Source of the DNA: Paenibacillus lutrae
GTDB lineage: Bacteria > Bacillota > Bacilli > Paenibacillales > NBRC-103111
DNA: 64,000 bases
Assembly (NCBI RefSeq): GCF_009757775.1
Contig: NZ_RHLK01000013.1
Span: 90,212 to 154,211 of the forward strand
Reading direction: 5' to 3'
In this document: piece after piece, positions 1-8,384 of the stretch
How positions within the stretch are numbered: the stretch's first letter is position 1
How the letters are laid out: each line of letters opens with the position of its first letter
Notes under the pieces: generated by a model
What the model was told of the DNA's origin: nothing
Database searches by the model: none
Seen by the model: only the letters and a program-made list of their open reading frames with translations
Made by a program: the position numbers and the translations under genes

Positions 1-613
1 CCGCACGTTCGCTCACCGCAATGTGGTTGATCTGGCCCGTGCCGCTACAATTCCGGTCATCAACGGGCTGACGGATTTCTCGCATCCTTGTCAGGCTCTG
101 ACCGATTATATGACCATTCAGGAGCACAAAGGACGTCTGGAAGGCCTCAAAATCGCCTATATCGGCGATGGCAACAATATGGTTCACTCTCTGATGGTAG
201 GGGCCGCCAAGTTCGGCATGCATATTGCAGTCGCATCGCCGGAAGGCTATACGCCGCAGGAAGAGCTCGTCCGTACGAGCAAGGAATTTGCGTCTCAAAC
301 AGGCGGTTCCGTACTCGTAACGAATGATCCGAAGGAAGCGGCGGCAGACGCGGACGTGATCTACACGGATGTATGGGCAAGCATGGGCTTTGAAGCCGAG
401 CAGCAGGAGCGGGAACGCGCATTTAGCGGTTACCAGGTCAACGAAGAGCTGATGAGCTATGCGAAGAAGGATTACCTCTTCCTGCACTGCCTGCCTGCAC
501 ACCGCGGGGAAGAAGTCAGCGAAGGCGTCATCGACGGGCCGAATTCGTTCGTATTCGATCAGGCGGAGAATCGCCTGCATGCACAGAAAGCTATTATGGC
601 TTCGATTATGTAG
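1..613 (+). CDS. argF: Ornithine carbamoyltransferase, 3' part only
   Basis: Transfers a carbamoyl group from carbamoyl phosphate to ornithine to give citrulline, the sixth step of arginine synthesis, in the cytoplasm. The reading frame is open from the left edge (first codon at base 2), so about 204 C-terminal residues are present and the N-terminal carbamoyl-phosphate loop is outside the window. Visible hallmarks are the HPCQ substrate-binding motif in FSHPCQALTDYM and the HCLPAHRGEEV motif near the C terminus, whose Cys and Pro contact ornithine. The end of the protein, AENRLHAQKAIMASIM, is typical. argG follows 97 bp downstream behind its own promoter-like element, so argF is probably the last gene of an upstream arg operon. 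The GTG at base 23 is internal and is not the start. Confidence 0.97.
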   Translation, partial: RTFAHRNVVDLARAATIPVINGLTDFSHPCQALTDYMTIQEHKGRLEGLKIAYIGDGNNMVHSLMVGAAKFGMHIAVASPEGYTPQEELVRTSKEFASQTGGSVLVTNDPKEAAADADVIYTDVWASMGFEAEQQERERAFSGYQVNEELMSYAKKDYLFLHCLPAHRGEEVSEGVIDGPNSFVFDQAENRLHAQKAIMASIM

Positions 614-631
614 AAACCCCGGGTCGCGCGG

Positions 632-660
632 TTGGATAAATATATTTTTTCGTCTATACT
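632..660 (+). promoter_or_regulatory. Sigma-A-type promoter of argG
   Basis: TTGGAT at 632-637 and TATACT at 655-660 are separated by exactly 17 bases. The start of transcription would be near 667, about 44 bases before the argG ATG. No clear arginine-repressor box overlaps it, although the surrounding sequence is AT-rich. Confidence 0.6.
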
Positions 661-710
661 CGATTATATAAAAGTTTATTTAAATTATTGCAGCAAAGGT
701 GATGGGAAAC

Positions 711-1946
711 ATGGCAAAGGAAAAAATCGTACTGGCCTATTCGGGTGGTCTGGATACATCCGTTATTCTCGCATGGCTCAAAGAAACTTACGACGCTGAA
801 ATCATCGCGTTTACAGCCGATATCGGCCAGAAAGACGAGCTGGACGGTCTGGAAGAAAAAGCGCTTGCTACTGGCGCAAGCAAGGTCTATATTGACGATC
901 TACGTGAAGAGTTCGCAAAGGACTTCATCTACCCGATGTTCCAGTCCGGCGCGTTGTACGAAGGCCAATACCTGCTCGGTACGAGCATTGCGCGTCCGCT
1001 GATTGCTAAGCGCATGGTTGAGATTGCACGCGCTGAAGGCGCAACGGCGATCGCGCACGGCGCAACCGGCAAGGGCAACGACCAGATCCGTTTCGAGTTG
1101 ACGGCTGCTGCGTTGGCACCGGAGCTGGGCGTTATTGCCCCTTGGCGTCTGGAATCTTTCCGGGAGCAGTTCCCGGGACGCGCGGAAATGATCGCTTATG
1201 CGGAGAAGCAGGGGATTTCTGTACAGGCTTCCGCGGCTAAGCCGTATTCAACGGACCGCAACCTGCTACATATCTCATTTGAGAGCGGCATGCTCGAAGA
1301 TCCTTGGTTCGACGCAAGTGCGGAATCCAACCGCGATATGTACGTGCTGAGCGTATCCCCGGAAGATGCGCCGGATCAGCCGGAATATATCGAGCTTGAG
1401 TTCGAGAAGGGCGATTGCGTAGCGCTCAACGGCGAGAAGCTGAACCCTCTGCAAATGATGGAGAAGCTCAATGAGCTGGGCGGCAAGCACGGAATCGGAC
1501 GTATCGATATGGTCGAGAACCGTTTTGTCGGCATGAAAAGCCGTGGTGTATACGAGACGCCGGGTGGAACAATCCTGTTCGCAGCTCACCGCCGCATGGA
1601 ATCTTTGACGATGGACCGCGAAGTCATGCATCTGCGTGACTCCCTGATCGCGAAGTACAGCGAGCTGGTATACAACGGTTTCTGGTTTGCTCCGGAACGT
1701 CTCGCGCTTCAAGCACTCGTTACGGAGAGCCAGAAGAATGTATCGGGTACAGTTCGTGCTAAGCTCTACAAAGGCAACGTCATTGCTGCCGGCGTGAAGA
1801 GTCCGGTTAGCTTGTACAACCCGGATATCGCAACGATGGAGGCAGATCCGACCCAAGCTTACGATCAAGGCGATGCAGCCGGATTTATCCGCCTGAATGC
1901 ACTGCGCCTCAAAGTTAGCTCTGGCGTGGAACAGTCCGGGAAATAA
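711..1946 (+). CDS. argG: Argininosuccinate synthase
   Basis: Joins citrulline and aspartate to form argininosuccinate with ATP cleavage to AMP and PPi; cytoplasmic, step seven of arginine synthesis. The protein begins [17 protein letters not shown], with the SGGLDTS P-loop of N-type ATP pyrophosphatases at about residues 11-17. Length is 411 aa, normal for the family. I start at ATG 711, not at the in-frame GTG 699 or ATG 702, because AAAGGTGAT at about 696-703 is a well-placed ribosome binding site for 711. It follows argF and precedes argH. The 188-bp gap before argH carries a candidate operator and a hairpin, so argH may be separately regulated. Confidence 0.97.
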   Translation: MAKEKIVLAYSGGLDTSVILAWLKETYDAEIIAFTADIGQKDELDGLEEKALATGASKVYIDDLREEFAKDFIYPMFQSGALYEGQYLLGTSIARPLIAKRMVEIARAEGATAIAHGATGKGNDQIRFELTAAALAPELGVIAPWRLESFREQFPGRAEMIAYAEKQGISVQASAAKPYSTDRNLLHISFESGMLEDPWFDASAESNRDMYVLSVSPEDAPDQPEYIELEFEKGDCVALNGEKLNPLQMMEKLNELGGKHGIGRIDMVENRFVGMKSRGVYETPGGTILFAAHRRMESLTMDREVMHLRDSLIAKYSELVYNGFWFAPERLALQALVTESQKNVSGTVRAKLYKGNVIAAGVKSPVSLYNPDIATMEADPTQAYDQGDAAGFIRLNALRLKVSSGVEQSGK

Positions 1947-2038
1947 TTTTCTGATCCGGATGTGCCGTTGAAGAGCAGGAATGCGGCATTTCGTTGTTAC
2001 GGGAAGGGTTATTCCATATCAGCAGAATACTTCGTTAG

Positions 2039-2056
2039 AATGAATAGAAGTTCAAC
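2039..2056 (+). promoter_or_regulatory. Candidate ArgR/AhrC operator (ARG box) before argH
   Basis: TGAATAGAAGTTCA at 2041-2054 is a near-perfect match to the ARG-box half-site pattern TGAAT-wwww-ATTCA. One half-site base differs and one of the four central bases is G instead of A/T. The location between argG and argH fits control by the arginine repressor. This is a pattern match only. Confidence 0.5.
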
Positions 2057-2082
2057 ATACATGATCGATTAAAAAGTAACGG

Positions 2083-2104
2083 AACGGGCCGGAAGCGGCC
2101 CGTT
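2083..2104 (+). terminator. GC-rich hairpin between argG and argH
   Basis: AACGGGCCG, a GAAG loop and CGGCCCGTT form a perfect 9-bp stem. There is no real T tract (GTTCCGTTCC follows), so it is as likely to be an RNA-stability or attenuation element as a terminator. It lies 31 bases before the argH start and follows the candidate ARG box. Confidence 0.4.
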
Positions 2105-2134
2105 GTTCCGTTCCAATCCAAGGAGGCAGAAGTC

Positions 2135-3550
2135 GTGTCCAAACTGTGGGGCGGCCGGTTCACCAAACAAACCGACCAATTAGTAGAGGAATACACCGCT
2201 TCCATCACGTTCGATAAGGAACTGGCGGAAGAAGATATTCAGGGAAGTCTCGCTCATGTTACCATGCTGGGCAAATGCGGAATTCTTCCGCAGGAAGATG
2301 TTGAGACCATTAAGGACGGACTGAATCGCGTTCTTGGCATGATCCGCCGCGGTGAGCTGGAGTATACGGTTGCGAACGAAGATATTCATATGAATATCGA
2401 GAAGACACTGATTGATGAAGTGGGACCTGTGGGAGGCAAGCTGCATACGGGCCGCAGTCGTAACGACCAGGTGGCCACGGACATGCACTTGTACCTGCGC
2501 AGCCGTGTAGTTGAATTTGTCGGCCTGCTGCAGAAGCTGCAGGAGGCACTGCTGACGCAGGCCAAAGCCAACCTCGACACCATTGTGCCGGGTTACACGC
2601 ATCTGCAGCGCGCGCAGCCGATTCTGTTCGCCCATCACCTGATGGCGTACGTGTCTATGTTCCAGCGCGATATCGAGCGGCTGCAGGACAGCTACAAGCG
2701 GATCAATGTGCTTCCGCTTGGGGCGGGTGCGCTTGCGGGAACGACGTTCCCGATCGACCGTCACTTCGTAGCCGAGCAGCTTGGATTTGATGCGGTCTAC
2801 GAGAACAGTCTGGATGCGGTCAGCGACCGCGATTTCATCTTGGAGTTCTTGGCGAATGCGTCCTTCATTATGATGCACTTGTCCCGTTTTTGTGAAGAGC
2901 TGGTCCTGTGGTCGAGTACCGAGTTCGCCTTCGTGGAACTGGATGACGCCTTCTGTACGGGCAGCTCCATTATGCCGCAGAAGAAGAATCCGGACGTAGC
3001 CGAGCTGGTGCGCGGCAAAACAGGCCGTGTGTACGGCAACCTCTTCGGTCTGATGACCGTTCTCAAGGCGCTTCCGCTTGCCTATAACAAAGACATGCAG
3101 GAAGACAAGGAAGGGATGCTGGATACCGTCCGTACGCTTCAAGGGGCACTGCAGCTGTTCGCTCCCATGGTCGCGACGATGAAAGTCAACAAAGACCGGA
3201 TGCGTCAAGCCGTTAACCAGGATTTCTCCAATGCAACTGACATTGCGGATTATCTGGTTAACAAAGGGCTGCCATTCCGTCAGGCGCATGAAGTCATCGG
3301 CAAAACGGTCCTTTACTGCATCCAGCAGGGCAAATTCCTACTGGATCTGTCGATGGAGGAGTTCACACAATTCTCAACTTTATTCGGTGAAGATATTTAC
3401 CAGGTTCTCCAGCCGGAGCAAGTCGTTAATGCCCGCAACGTCTACGGCGGTACAGCCGGACCGCAAGTTGAGGGAGCCATCTCTCGGGCAGAGTCCCGTA
3501 TGGGAGAAACTGTTAGTTGGGTTGACAGCATGGTTTCAAAAAGTAAATAA
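2135..3550 (+). CDS. argH: Argininosuccinate lyase
   Basis: Splits argininosuccinate into arginine and fumarate, the last step of arginine synthesis; cytoplasmic homotetramer of the fumarase/aspartase superfamily. Length is 471 aa, as expected. The protein starts [14 protein letters not shown] and carries the superfamily signature [12 protein letters not shown] at about residues 275-286, which includes the catalytic serine loop, and the [10 protein letters not shown] substrate-binding region at about residues 105-115. The start is GTG 2135 behind AAGGAGG at 2120-2126. It closes the argFGH cluster and is followed by a hairpin between it and the convergent VanW gene. Confidence 0.97.
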   Translation: MSKLWGGRFTKQTDQLVEEYTASITFDKELAEEDIQGSLAHVTMLGKCGILPQEDVETIKDGLNRVLGMIRRGELEYTVANEDIHMNIEKTLIDEVGPVGGKLHTGRSRNDQVATDMHLYLRSRVVEFVGLLQKLQEALLTQAKANLDTIVPGYTHLQRAQPILFAHHLMAYVSMFQRDIERLQDSYKRINVLPLGAGALAGTTFPIDRHFVAEQLGFDAVYENSLDAVSDRDFILEFLANASFIMMHLSRFCEELVLWSSTEFAFVELDDAFCTGSSIMPQKKNPDVAELVRGKTGRVYGNLFGLMTVLKALPLAYNKDMQEDKEGMLDTVRTLQGALQLFAPMVATMKVNKDRMRQAVNQDFSNATDIADYLVNKGLPFRQAHEVIGKTVLYCIQQGKFLLDLSMEEFTQFSTLFGEDIYQVLQPEQVVNARNVYGGTAGPQVEGAISRAESRMGETVSWVDSMVSKSK

Positions 3551-3561
3551 TGAATAAATAA

Positions 3562-3630
3562 CCGAAAGGCTCATGAAATTCTTGCGGCTGGCGTTGCCTC
3601 CGCTTGATGTTCAGAGCCTTTCCTGTTTCA
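3562..3630. terminator. Long stem-loop between argH and the convergent VanW gene
   Basis: GAAAGGCTC at 3564-3572 pairs with GAGCCTTTC at 3614-3622, with a nested GCGG/CCGC pairing inside a 41-base loop. The sequence after it is moderately T-rich. It sits between convergent genes and probably ends both transcripts. Confidence 0.5.
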
Positions 3631-3649
3631 TTCTTATCGTTGCAGCCAG

Positions 3650-5098
3650 TCACGAAGATGTCTGTGACCAGGACCCGGTTACTCCGTCCTCGATGACGTT
3701 GTTTGGCGGCGGGGGCTGCTTTGCAGGTGCCTTAAGCTTACCGGTATTGGCTGCCACAACTTTATTCTGCGGGGAGTAACGGTCTCTGGAAATTCTTTCC
3801 CGGGAAACGACCTTTCCGTTCTGTTTTTTGATCCGGAAGGTGTCTACGACAAACCCTTGTTTACCGGGGCTTAAGACGATCTGCTGCCCTGCTTGAAGAG
3901 TCGGATTATGAACGTATTTAACAGGTGGTGAGAGGGTCTCGACTGTCGTCGACTCAATCTCATACGTCGTATCCCGTGGAATGCTTCCGAACAGTTTAAC
4001 TGTTAAGGCCGTTTCCGTCATTTCCGTGCGAATGAGGAGATGGGCATTTGTGTCGTTCCGGAAGCGAAAATTGATGTATCCTGTCGAAAAAGTTGCATCT
4101 TGCCCCATAGGTGCATAACTAATCGGCAGAGAGTGGTTTTTCCGTTCGACAATTTCCAGACCGGCCCTTAAGACGGCATTGTACAGAGTCGTGGAAACTT
4201 GGCAGATTCCGCCGCCTACTCCGGGGGCCAGCTTTCCGTTCAGAATAACGGGAGCTTCCCGGAAGCCGAACTTTTTGCCGGTCTGTTCAATAATAGGGGC
4301 GTAATCGAAGATTTCGCCTGGCTGCAGAATGACATCATGGAGCGTCGAAGCCGTAGAACGGACGTTATGTTTGCGGCCAGCCGAGGAGCTGGCTATAGCG
4401 GTTGTGAACTGAGTCAGGAGCCGGTCGATACGCTGATCGCGTAACAAGCGCAGGGTTACATCCGGTGCCTTTTGATAAAAAGGAAGCTCGATCCCGGCAG
4501 GCCCCGTTTGTGCCAGAACATCGGGCTGCTGCAGCATCTGTTCGATAGAAGCCTTCAAACGGCTTTCATGGATCGACAAGACGGTTTGTTCAGGCTCGTA
4601 GCGAATCTCGTCCCAAGGGGTGATGATGCGCTTGGCCGGAACAGGTTGATTGGCATACAGAGTATGCCAGACAGTCCGGACCTTTGCTTCCAGCAGGCGA
4701 AGATCGATAGATAGATGAACGGCGGCCTTATGGCTGCGCAGCTGCCAGCGGTTGCGGGCGCGTGTGAGCACGCCGCCTTCGGTCAGATCGTGGAAGAGCT
4801 GACGAACCGCGCTGTCATCTATACGTAAACCCAGCTGCTCGAGCGTGAGTGATTGGGAAGGGATCTCTGGTTTATTAGAGATGAATTCGATCTTCTTTTG
4901 CCTGAGCCGATCAAGCTGCTTGTTCCAATTAGTCTCAAATTCAACGTAACCGGTACCGCCGGCAGCCCAGCCCGATATGGAGAAAGCTTCCGGAAAGGCG
5001 GGGCGCGTGCCGTAATAAAGCATAGAGCCGAGCCATAATGCAGCCGCAAGAGGCACAGCGATCAAGGTTACTACCATCATGCGTTTGACTGGCCTCAT
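3650..5098 (-). CDS. VanW family protein with a G5-like C-terminal region
   Basis: Exported or membrane-anchored protein of about 482 aa. The N terminus MRPVKRMMVVTLIAVPLAAA is a basic stretch followed by one hydrophobic segment, which suggests a signal anchor. A VanW domain is recognisable in the middle and C-terminal half (LHDVILQPGEIFDYAPIIEQ, GGGICQVSTTLYNAVLRAGL, ATFSTGYINFRFRND). The C-terminal 70 residues look like a G5 domain, thought to bind wall glycans. The exact function of VanW is not known. I chose the start at 5098 because AAAGGAG lies six bases upstream. The frame stays open to 5413, but that extension would run into ftsE and has no ribosome site. It is transcribed divergently from ftsE. 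Confidence 0.85.
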   Translation of the reverse strand: MRPVKRMMVVTLIAVPLAAALWLGSMLYYGTRPAFPEAFSISGWAAGGTGYVEFETNWNKQLDRLRQKKIEFISNKPEIPSQSLTLEQLGLRIDDSAVRQLFHDLTEGGVLTRARNRWQLRSHKAAVHLSIDLRLLEAKVRTVWHTLYANQPVPAKRIITPWDEIRYEPEQTVLSIHESRLKASIEQMLQQPDVLAQTGPAGIELPFYQKAPDVTLRLLRDQRIDRLLTQFTTAIASSSAGRKHNVRSTASTLHDVILQPGEIFDYAPIIEQTGKKFGFREAPVILNGKLAPGVGGGICQVSTTLYNAVLRAGLEIVERKNHSLPISYAPMGQDATFSTGYINFRFRNDTNAHLLIRTEMTETALTVKLFGSIPRDTTYEIESTTVETLSPPVKYVHNPTLQAGQQIVLSPGKQGFVVDTFRIKKQNGKVVSRERISRDRYSPQNKVVAANTGKLKAPAKQPPPPNNVIEDGVTGSWSQTSS

Positions 5099-5361
5099 AA
5101 GAAGCTCCTTTGGTTTTCTTTGTAAGGTGTTGACTATCGGATTTAAAGAAACAGCTAATTTAGGGCGGATGTCTGTTCTATATGTGTATCGAGATAATCG
5201 GACAAATATGCCTTTGGGCGAAAACAGGCGAAAACGCAACATTTTCCGCGGTAAGTGTGAAAACATGTTGAATATTCCCCTTTTTTTAAAGGATTTTTGA
5301 GATGGTTGTCGAACTTCATAAGGAGCTAGGATCAATCCGCCGTTAACAGGAAGTGATGATT

Positions 5362-6048
5362 TTGATCGAGATGCAGGATGTTTGGAAGACCTATCCGAAC
5401 GGGACTCACGCACTGCGTGGAATCGATGTTAAAGTCGACCGCAACGAATTTGTTTATATTGTCGGCCCCTCAGGCGCTGGTAAATCGACCTTTATGAAGC
5501 TGGTTTATCGGGAAGAGCGGCCCACAAAAGGACAAATTTTTGTTAATGGGTTTAATATTGAGAAGGTGAAGCAGCGCAAAATTCCGTATGTCCGCCGTAA
5601 TATCGGCGTTATTTTTCAAGACTATCGGTTGCTGCCGAAACTGACTGTTTTTGAGAATATTGCGTTTGCAATGGAGGTCATTGAGGCTCCGAAGAAGCTC
5701 ATCAAGAAGCGGACGATGGAAGTCCTCGATCTGGTGCACCTCAAAGACAAGGCGAACAACCTGCCAGGACAGCTGTCCGGCGGTGAACAGCAGCGTATAG
5801 CTATTGCTCGGGCAATAGTAAATAACCCGGCGGTTATCGTTGCAGACGAACCGACAGGGAATCTAGACCCGGATACTTCGTGGGGGATTATGAAGCTCTT
5901 GGAAGAAATTAATTTCCGGGGTACAACGATTATGATGGCCACACACAACAAAGAAATTGTAAACACAATGCGCAAACGCGTAATTGCTATCGAGAACGGA
6001 CTCATTGCCCGTGACGAGCTGCGAGGTGAGTACGGCTATGAAGAGTAG
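5362..6048 (+). CDS. ftsE: Cell division ATP-binding protein FtsE
   Basis: ABC ATPase that pairs with FtsX at the membrane and drives peptidoglycan hydrolases during division or elongation. It has the Walker A motif GPSGAGKST at about residues 35-43, the ABC signature LSGGEQQRIAIARA and Walker B VIVADEPTGNLDP. Starting at TTG 5362 gives MIEMQDVWKTYPNG and 228 aa, the usual FtsE length and N terminus, with AGGAAG at 5348-5353 as ribosome site. GTG 5353 and ATG 5356 are in frame but too close to that site. It overlaps ftsX by 11 bases, and the two are surely cotranscribed. Confidence 0.96.
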   Translation: MIEMQDVWKTYPNGTHALRGIDVKVDRNEFVYIVGPSGAGKSTFMKLVYREERPTKGQIFVNGFNIEKVKQRKIPYVRRNIGVIFQDYRLLPKLTVFENIAFAMEVIEAPKKLIKKRTMEVLDLVHLKDKANNLPGQLSGGEQQRIAIARAIVNNPAVIVADEPTGNLDPDTSWGIMKLLEEINFRGTTIMMATHNKEIVNTMRKRVIAIENGLIARDELRGEYGYEE

Positions 6049-6955
6049 GACACTGACCCGTCATTTACGGGAAGGTTTTCGCAATATTATCCGTAACGGG
6101 TGGATGACGTTCGCGTCGATCTCCTCGATTACCATATCGCTCTTTATCCTTGGCGTGTTCCTGCTGCTGTCATTGAACGTGAATTACGTAGCAGATCAAA
6201 TAGAAAAGCAAGTCGAAATACGGGTTTACATGGATGTAAATATCCCGGATGATCAGACCAATCAGCTTAAGCAAGAGCTTATGGCTATGTCTGAGGTAAA
6301 GAATGTCACCTTCGTTTCTAAGGAACAAGGTCTGATTGATTTGCGTGAAAGGCTGGGCGAGGAGGGCAAAGGCTTCCTGGACGGATTCGATGGAGACGAG
6401 AACCCTCTGCCGCCTGCTTTTAAAGTAGAGGTTAAAGATCCCCGTCAGGTGGGAGCAGTTGCGGGCAAGATCAACCAGATGAACGAAGGCAAAGAAACCA
6501 AGCCGATCGACAGTGTCAAGTACGGTCAGGGAACCGTAGAGAACATGTTCAAAATCACGGAAATTGTCCGGAATGTCGGACTCGTGCTGGTTGCTCTGCT
6601 TGCCTTCACCTCGATATTCTTGATTGCTAACACGATTAAGTTGACTATTGTTGCCCGTCGTAGAGAGATTTCCATCATGAAGCTGGTCGGTGCTACCAAT
6701 TCATTTATCCGCTGGCCTTTCTTTATCGAAGGTGCCCTGCTTGGTATAGGTGGATCTGCTGTCCCAGTAATAGTCCTGTTATATGGATATTCCAAATTGG
6801 TAGATGTAAGTAAGAGTGATTTAAGTATGGTATTTATTCAATTAAAGCCTTTTGGTGAAATCAGTTTTGTCATTGCCGGTTTGCTGCTCAGTCTCGGTTT
6901 TCTGATTGGAATCTGGGGCAGTATCATTTCCGTGCGAAAGTTTCTCAAAGTGTAA
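6038..6955 (+). CDS. ftsX: Cell division protein FtsX
   Basis: Integral membrane partner of FtsE. Length is 305 aa with the FtsX layout: a basic cytoplasmic N terminus (MKSRTLTRHLREGFRNIIRN), a first membrane segment at about residues 23-45, a large extracellular domain of about 130 residues that contacts the wall hydrolase, then three membrane segments in the C-terminal half. The start ATG 6038 has GAGGTGAG at 6023-6030. The frame is open upstream to 5984, but that start has no ribosome site. FtsX relays the ATP cycle of FtsE to a periplasmic or wall effector, and the M23 protein encoded 50 bp downstream is the obvious candidate. Confidence 0.95.
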   Translation: MKSRTLTRHLREGFRNIIRNGWMTFASISSITISLFILGVFLLLSLNVNYVADQIEKQVEIRVYMDVNIPDDQTNQLKQELMAMSEVKNVTFVSKEQGLIDLRERLGEEGKGFLDGFDGDENPLPPAFKVEVKDPRQVGAVAGKINQMNEGKETKPIDSVKYGQGTVENMFKITEIVRNVGLVLVALLAFTSIFLIANTIKLTIVARRREISIMKLVGATNSFIRWPFFIEGALLGIGGSAVPVIVLLYGYSKLVDVSKSDLSMVFIQLKPFGEISFVIAGLLLSLGFLIGIWGSIISVRKFLKV

Positions 6956-7005
6956 ACGTGAGCAGGACCAAACGCGTGCACAATGTGTAAGAGGAGGATC
7001 AACAC

Positions 7006-8280
7006 TTGAAGAAAAGAATTATGCCTTTAGTGATTGCACTCGGAATCTCGACAACATTGCTCCCGTACTCGGTAGCCATCGGGGCTTCCAACACGGCCAA
7101 GATCGATCAAGAAATTTCGAATATGAAGAAAATGAAGTCCGCCGCCGAACAGAAAGCGAAGGATGTACAAAATCAGCTTACACAGGTAGAGAAAGAAAAG
7201 CAGGAAACTGCTAAAGATATTAAGACGCTAATGGATCAATTGGATGCTACGACCGCTAAACTGGCCGGATTGAACGAACAAATCGAGAACACTACCACTG
7301 ATTTGGAAGAAAATGCAGTCCAGCTGGATGCGGCTGAGCAGCGTGTGGAAAAAAGGGACAAACAGTTGAAATCCCGCGTACGGACCATGTATGAGAACGG
7401 TTCGGTCTCCTACTTGGAAGTTCTGCTTAATTCGACTAATTTCTCTGATTTCATTGACCGGATGTCTGCCCTGAAATCGATTGTAGATCAGGATAAGGAA
7501 ATTCTGGAAGAGAACAAAAAAGACCAGGCTCTAGTTATAGAGAAGAAACAGCAAATTGAGAAGCAGCTTGCTTATGTCAAAACGTTGTTTGCGCAGACCG
7601 AAGATATTAAGCAGGATCTGCTCATTAAGGAAAAAGCCAAAGAGGTGAAGGTTGCTTCTCTGAGCGAAGAGCAGAAGAATCTCGAAGAAATTAATAGCGA
7701 GCAGGAACAAGCAATCATCGCTTATGCCCAGAAGGAGTCTCAGCTTCAGGCAAGGAAGAAATCCGAAGCAGCAGCAGCCGCAGCTGCGGCCGCTGCTGCA
7801 GCGGCCAAGAAGGCAGCAAGCCAGTCCTCTAATTCTTCAATAACTTCCAGCGGCGGCGGCAGTAAAGGCCCGGCTTCAAGCGCGGGCAAGATGGGGTATC
7901 CGCTGCCGTACAAAGTAAACATATCTTCCGGCTATGGCGGACGTAATGACCCGATTAACGGATCTAGCGCCAATCACAGCGGCATTGATTTCCCGGCTCC
8001 GCTGGGTACCGATATTTATGCGGCTGAGTCAGGAACCGTGCTGGTTGCTTCGGAATGGAGCGGTTATGGCAACTGTGTAATTGTCGATCACGGCGGCGGT
8101 GTATGGACGCTCTACGGACATATCCGCAACGGCGGCATTAAAGTACAAAAAGGCCAATCGGTGCAAAAAGGCCAGAAGATCGCTGAAGTAGGATCGACCG
8201 GCCGCTCAACAGGCAACCATTTGCACTTTGAAGTCCGTATTAATTCCAAACCGGTTAATCCGTCCGGATATCTTTTCTAG
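7006..8280 (+). CDS. Secreted coiled-coil M23 (LytM) peptidase, FtsEX-linked
   Basis: Exported peptidoglycan endopeptidase or hydrolase activator of the EnvC/LytM type, 424 aa. There is a signal peptide (about residues 1-26, ending ...SVAIGASN), then long coiled coils at about residues 30-250, rich in Lys, Glu and Gln. An alanine tract and a Ser/Gly linker follow at about residues 255-295, then the M23 domain. The zinc-ligand motifs are intact: HSGID at about residues 324-328 and HLHFE at about residue 406 on. This suggests an active enzyme, unlike EnvC itself, which is degenerate. The start is TTG 7006 with GAGGAGGA at 6991-6998. Its position directly after ftsEX and the coiled-coil layout match PcsB, CwlO and EnvC, which are activated by FtsX. 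Confidence 0.9.
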   Translation: MKKRIMPLVIALGISTTLLPYSVAIGASNTAKIDQEISNMKKMKSAAEQKAKDVQNQLTQVEKEKQETAKDIKTLMDQLDATTAKLAGLNEQIENTTTDLEENAVQLDAAEQRVEKRDKQLKSRVRTMYENGSVSYLEVLLNSTNFSDFIDRMSALKSIVDQDKEILEENKKDQALVIEKKQQIEKQLAYVKTLFAQTEDIKQDLLIKEKAKEVKVASLSEEQKNLEEINSEQEQAIIAYAQKESQLQARKKSEAAAAAAAAAAAAAKKAASQSSNSSITSSGGGSKGPASSAGKMGYPLPYKVNISSGYGGRNDPINGSSANHSGIDFPAPLGTDIYAAESGTVLVASEWSGYGNCVIVDHGGGVWTLYGHIRNGGIKVQKGQSVQKGQKIAEVGSTGRSTGNHLHFEVRINSKPVNPSGYLF

Positions 8281-8384
8281 AAGCTTCAACGTTTTAGGGA
8301 CTGGCACTCATAAATTGGTAGAGCTTGTCATATACTAGTAAGAGCAGCTCACAAGGGTGCAAGTACAAGGGTGGTGAAACGGCA

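Noticed and set aside
614..710. Possible arginine-repressor box in the AT-rich argF-argG gap
   Set aside because: Only a partial match to the half-sites; the one before argH is much better.
2180..3289. A 369-residue minus-strand frame across argH
   Set aside because: It lies entirely inside argH, has no ribosome site and its translation has no recognisable fold; it is a shadow of the codon bias of argH.
5099..5413. N-terminal extension of the VanW gene
   Set aside because: It would overlap ftsE and add 105 residues with no features, while a proper ribosome site sits just before 5098.
7770..7803. Alanine-coding GCA/GCC run in the M23 gene read as a simple repeat
   Set aside because: It is an in-frame poly-Ala linker of the protein, not a separate repeat element.
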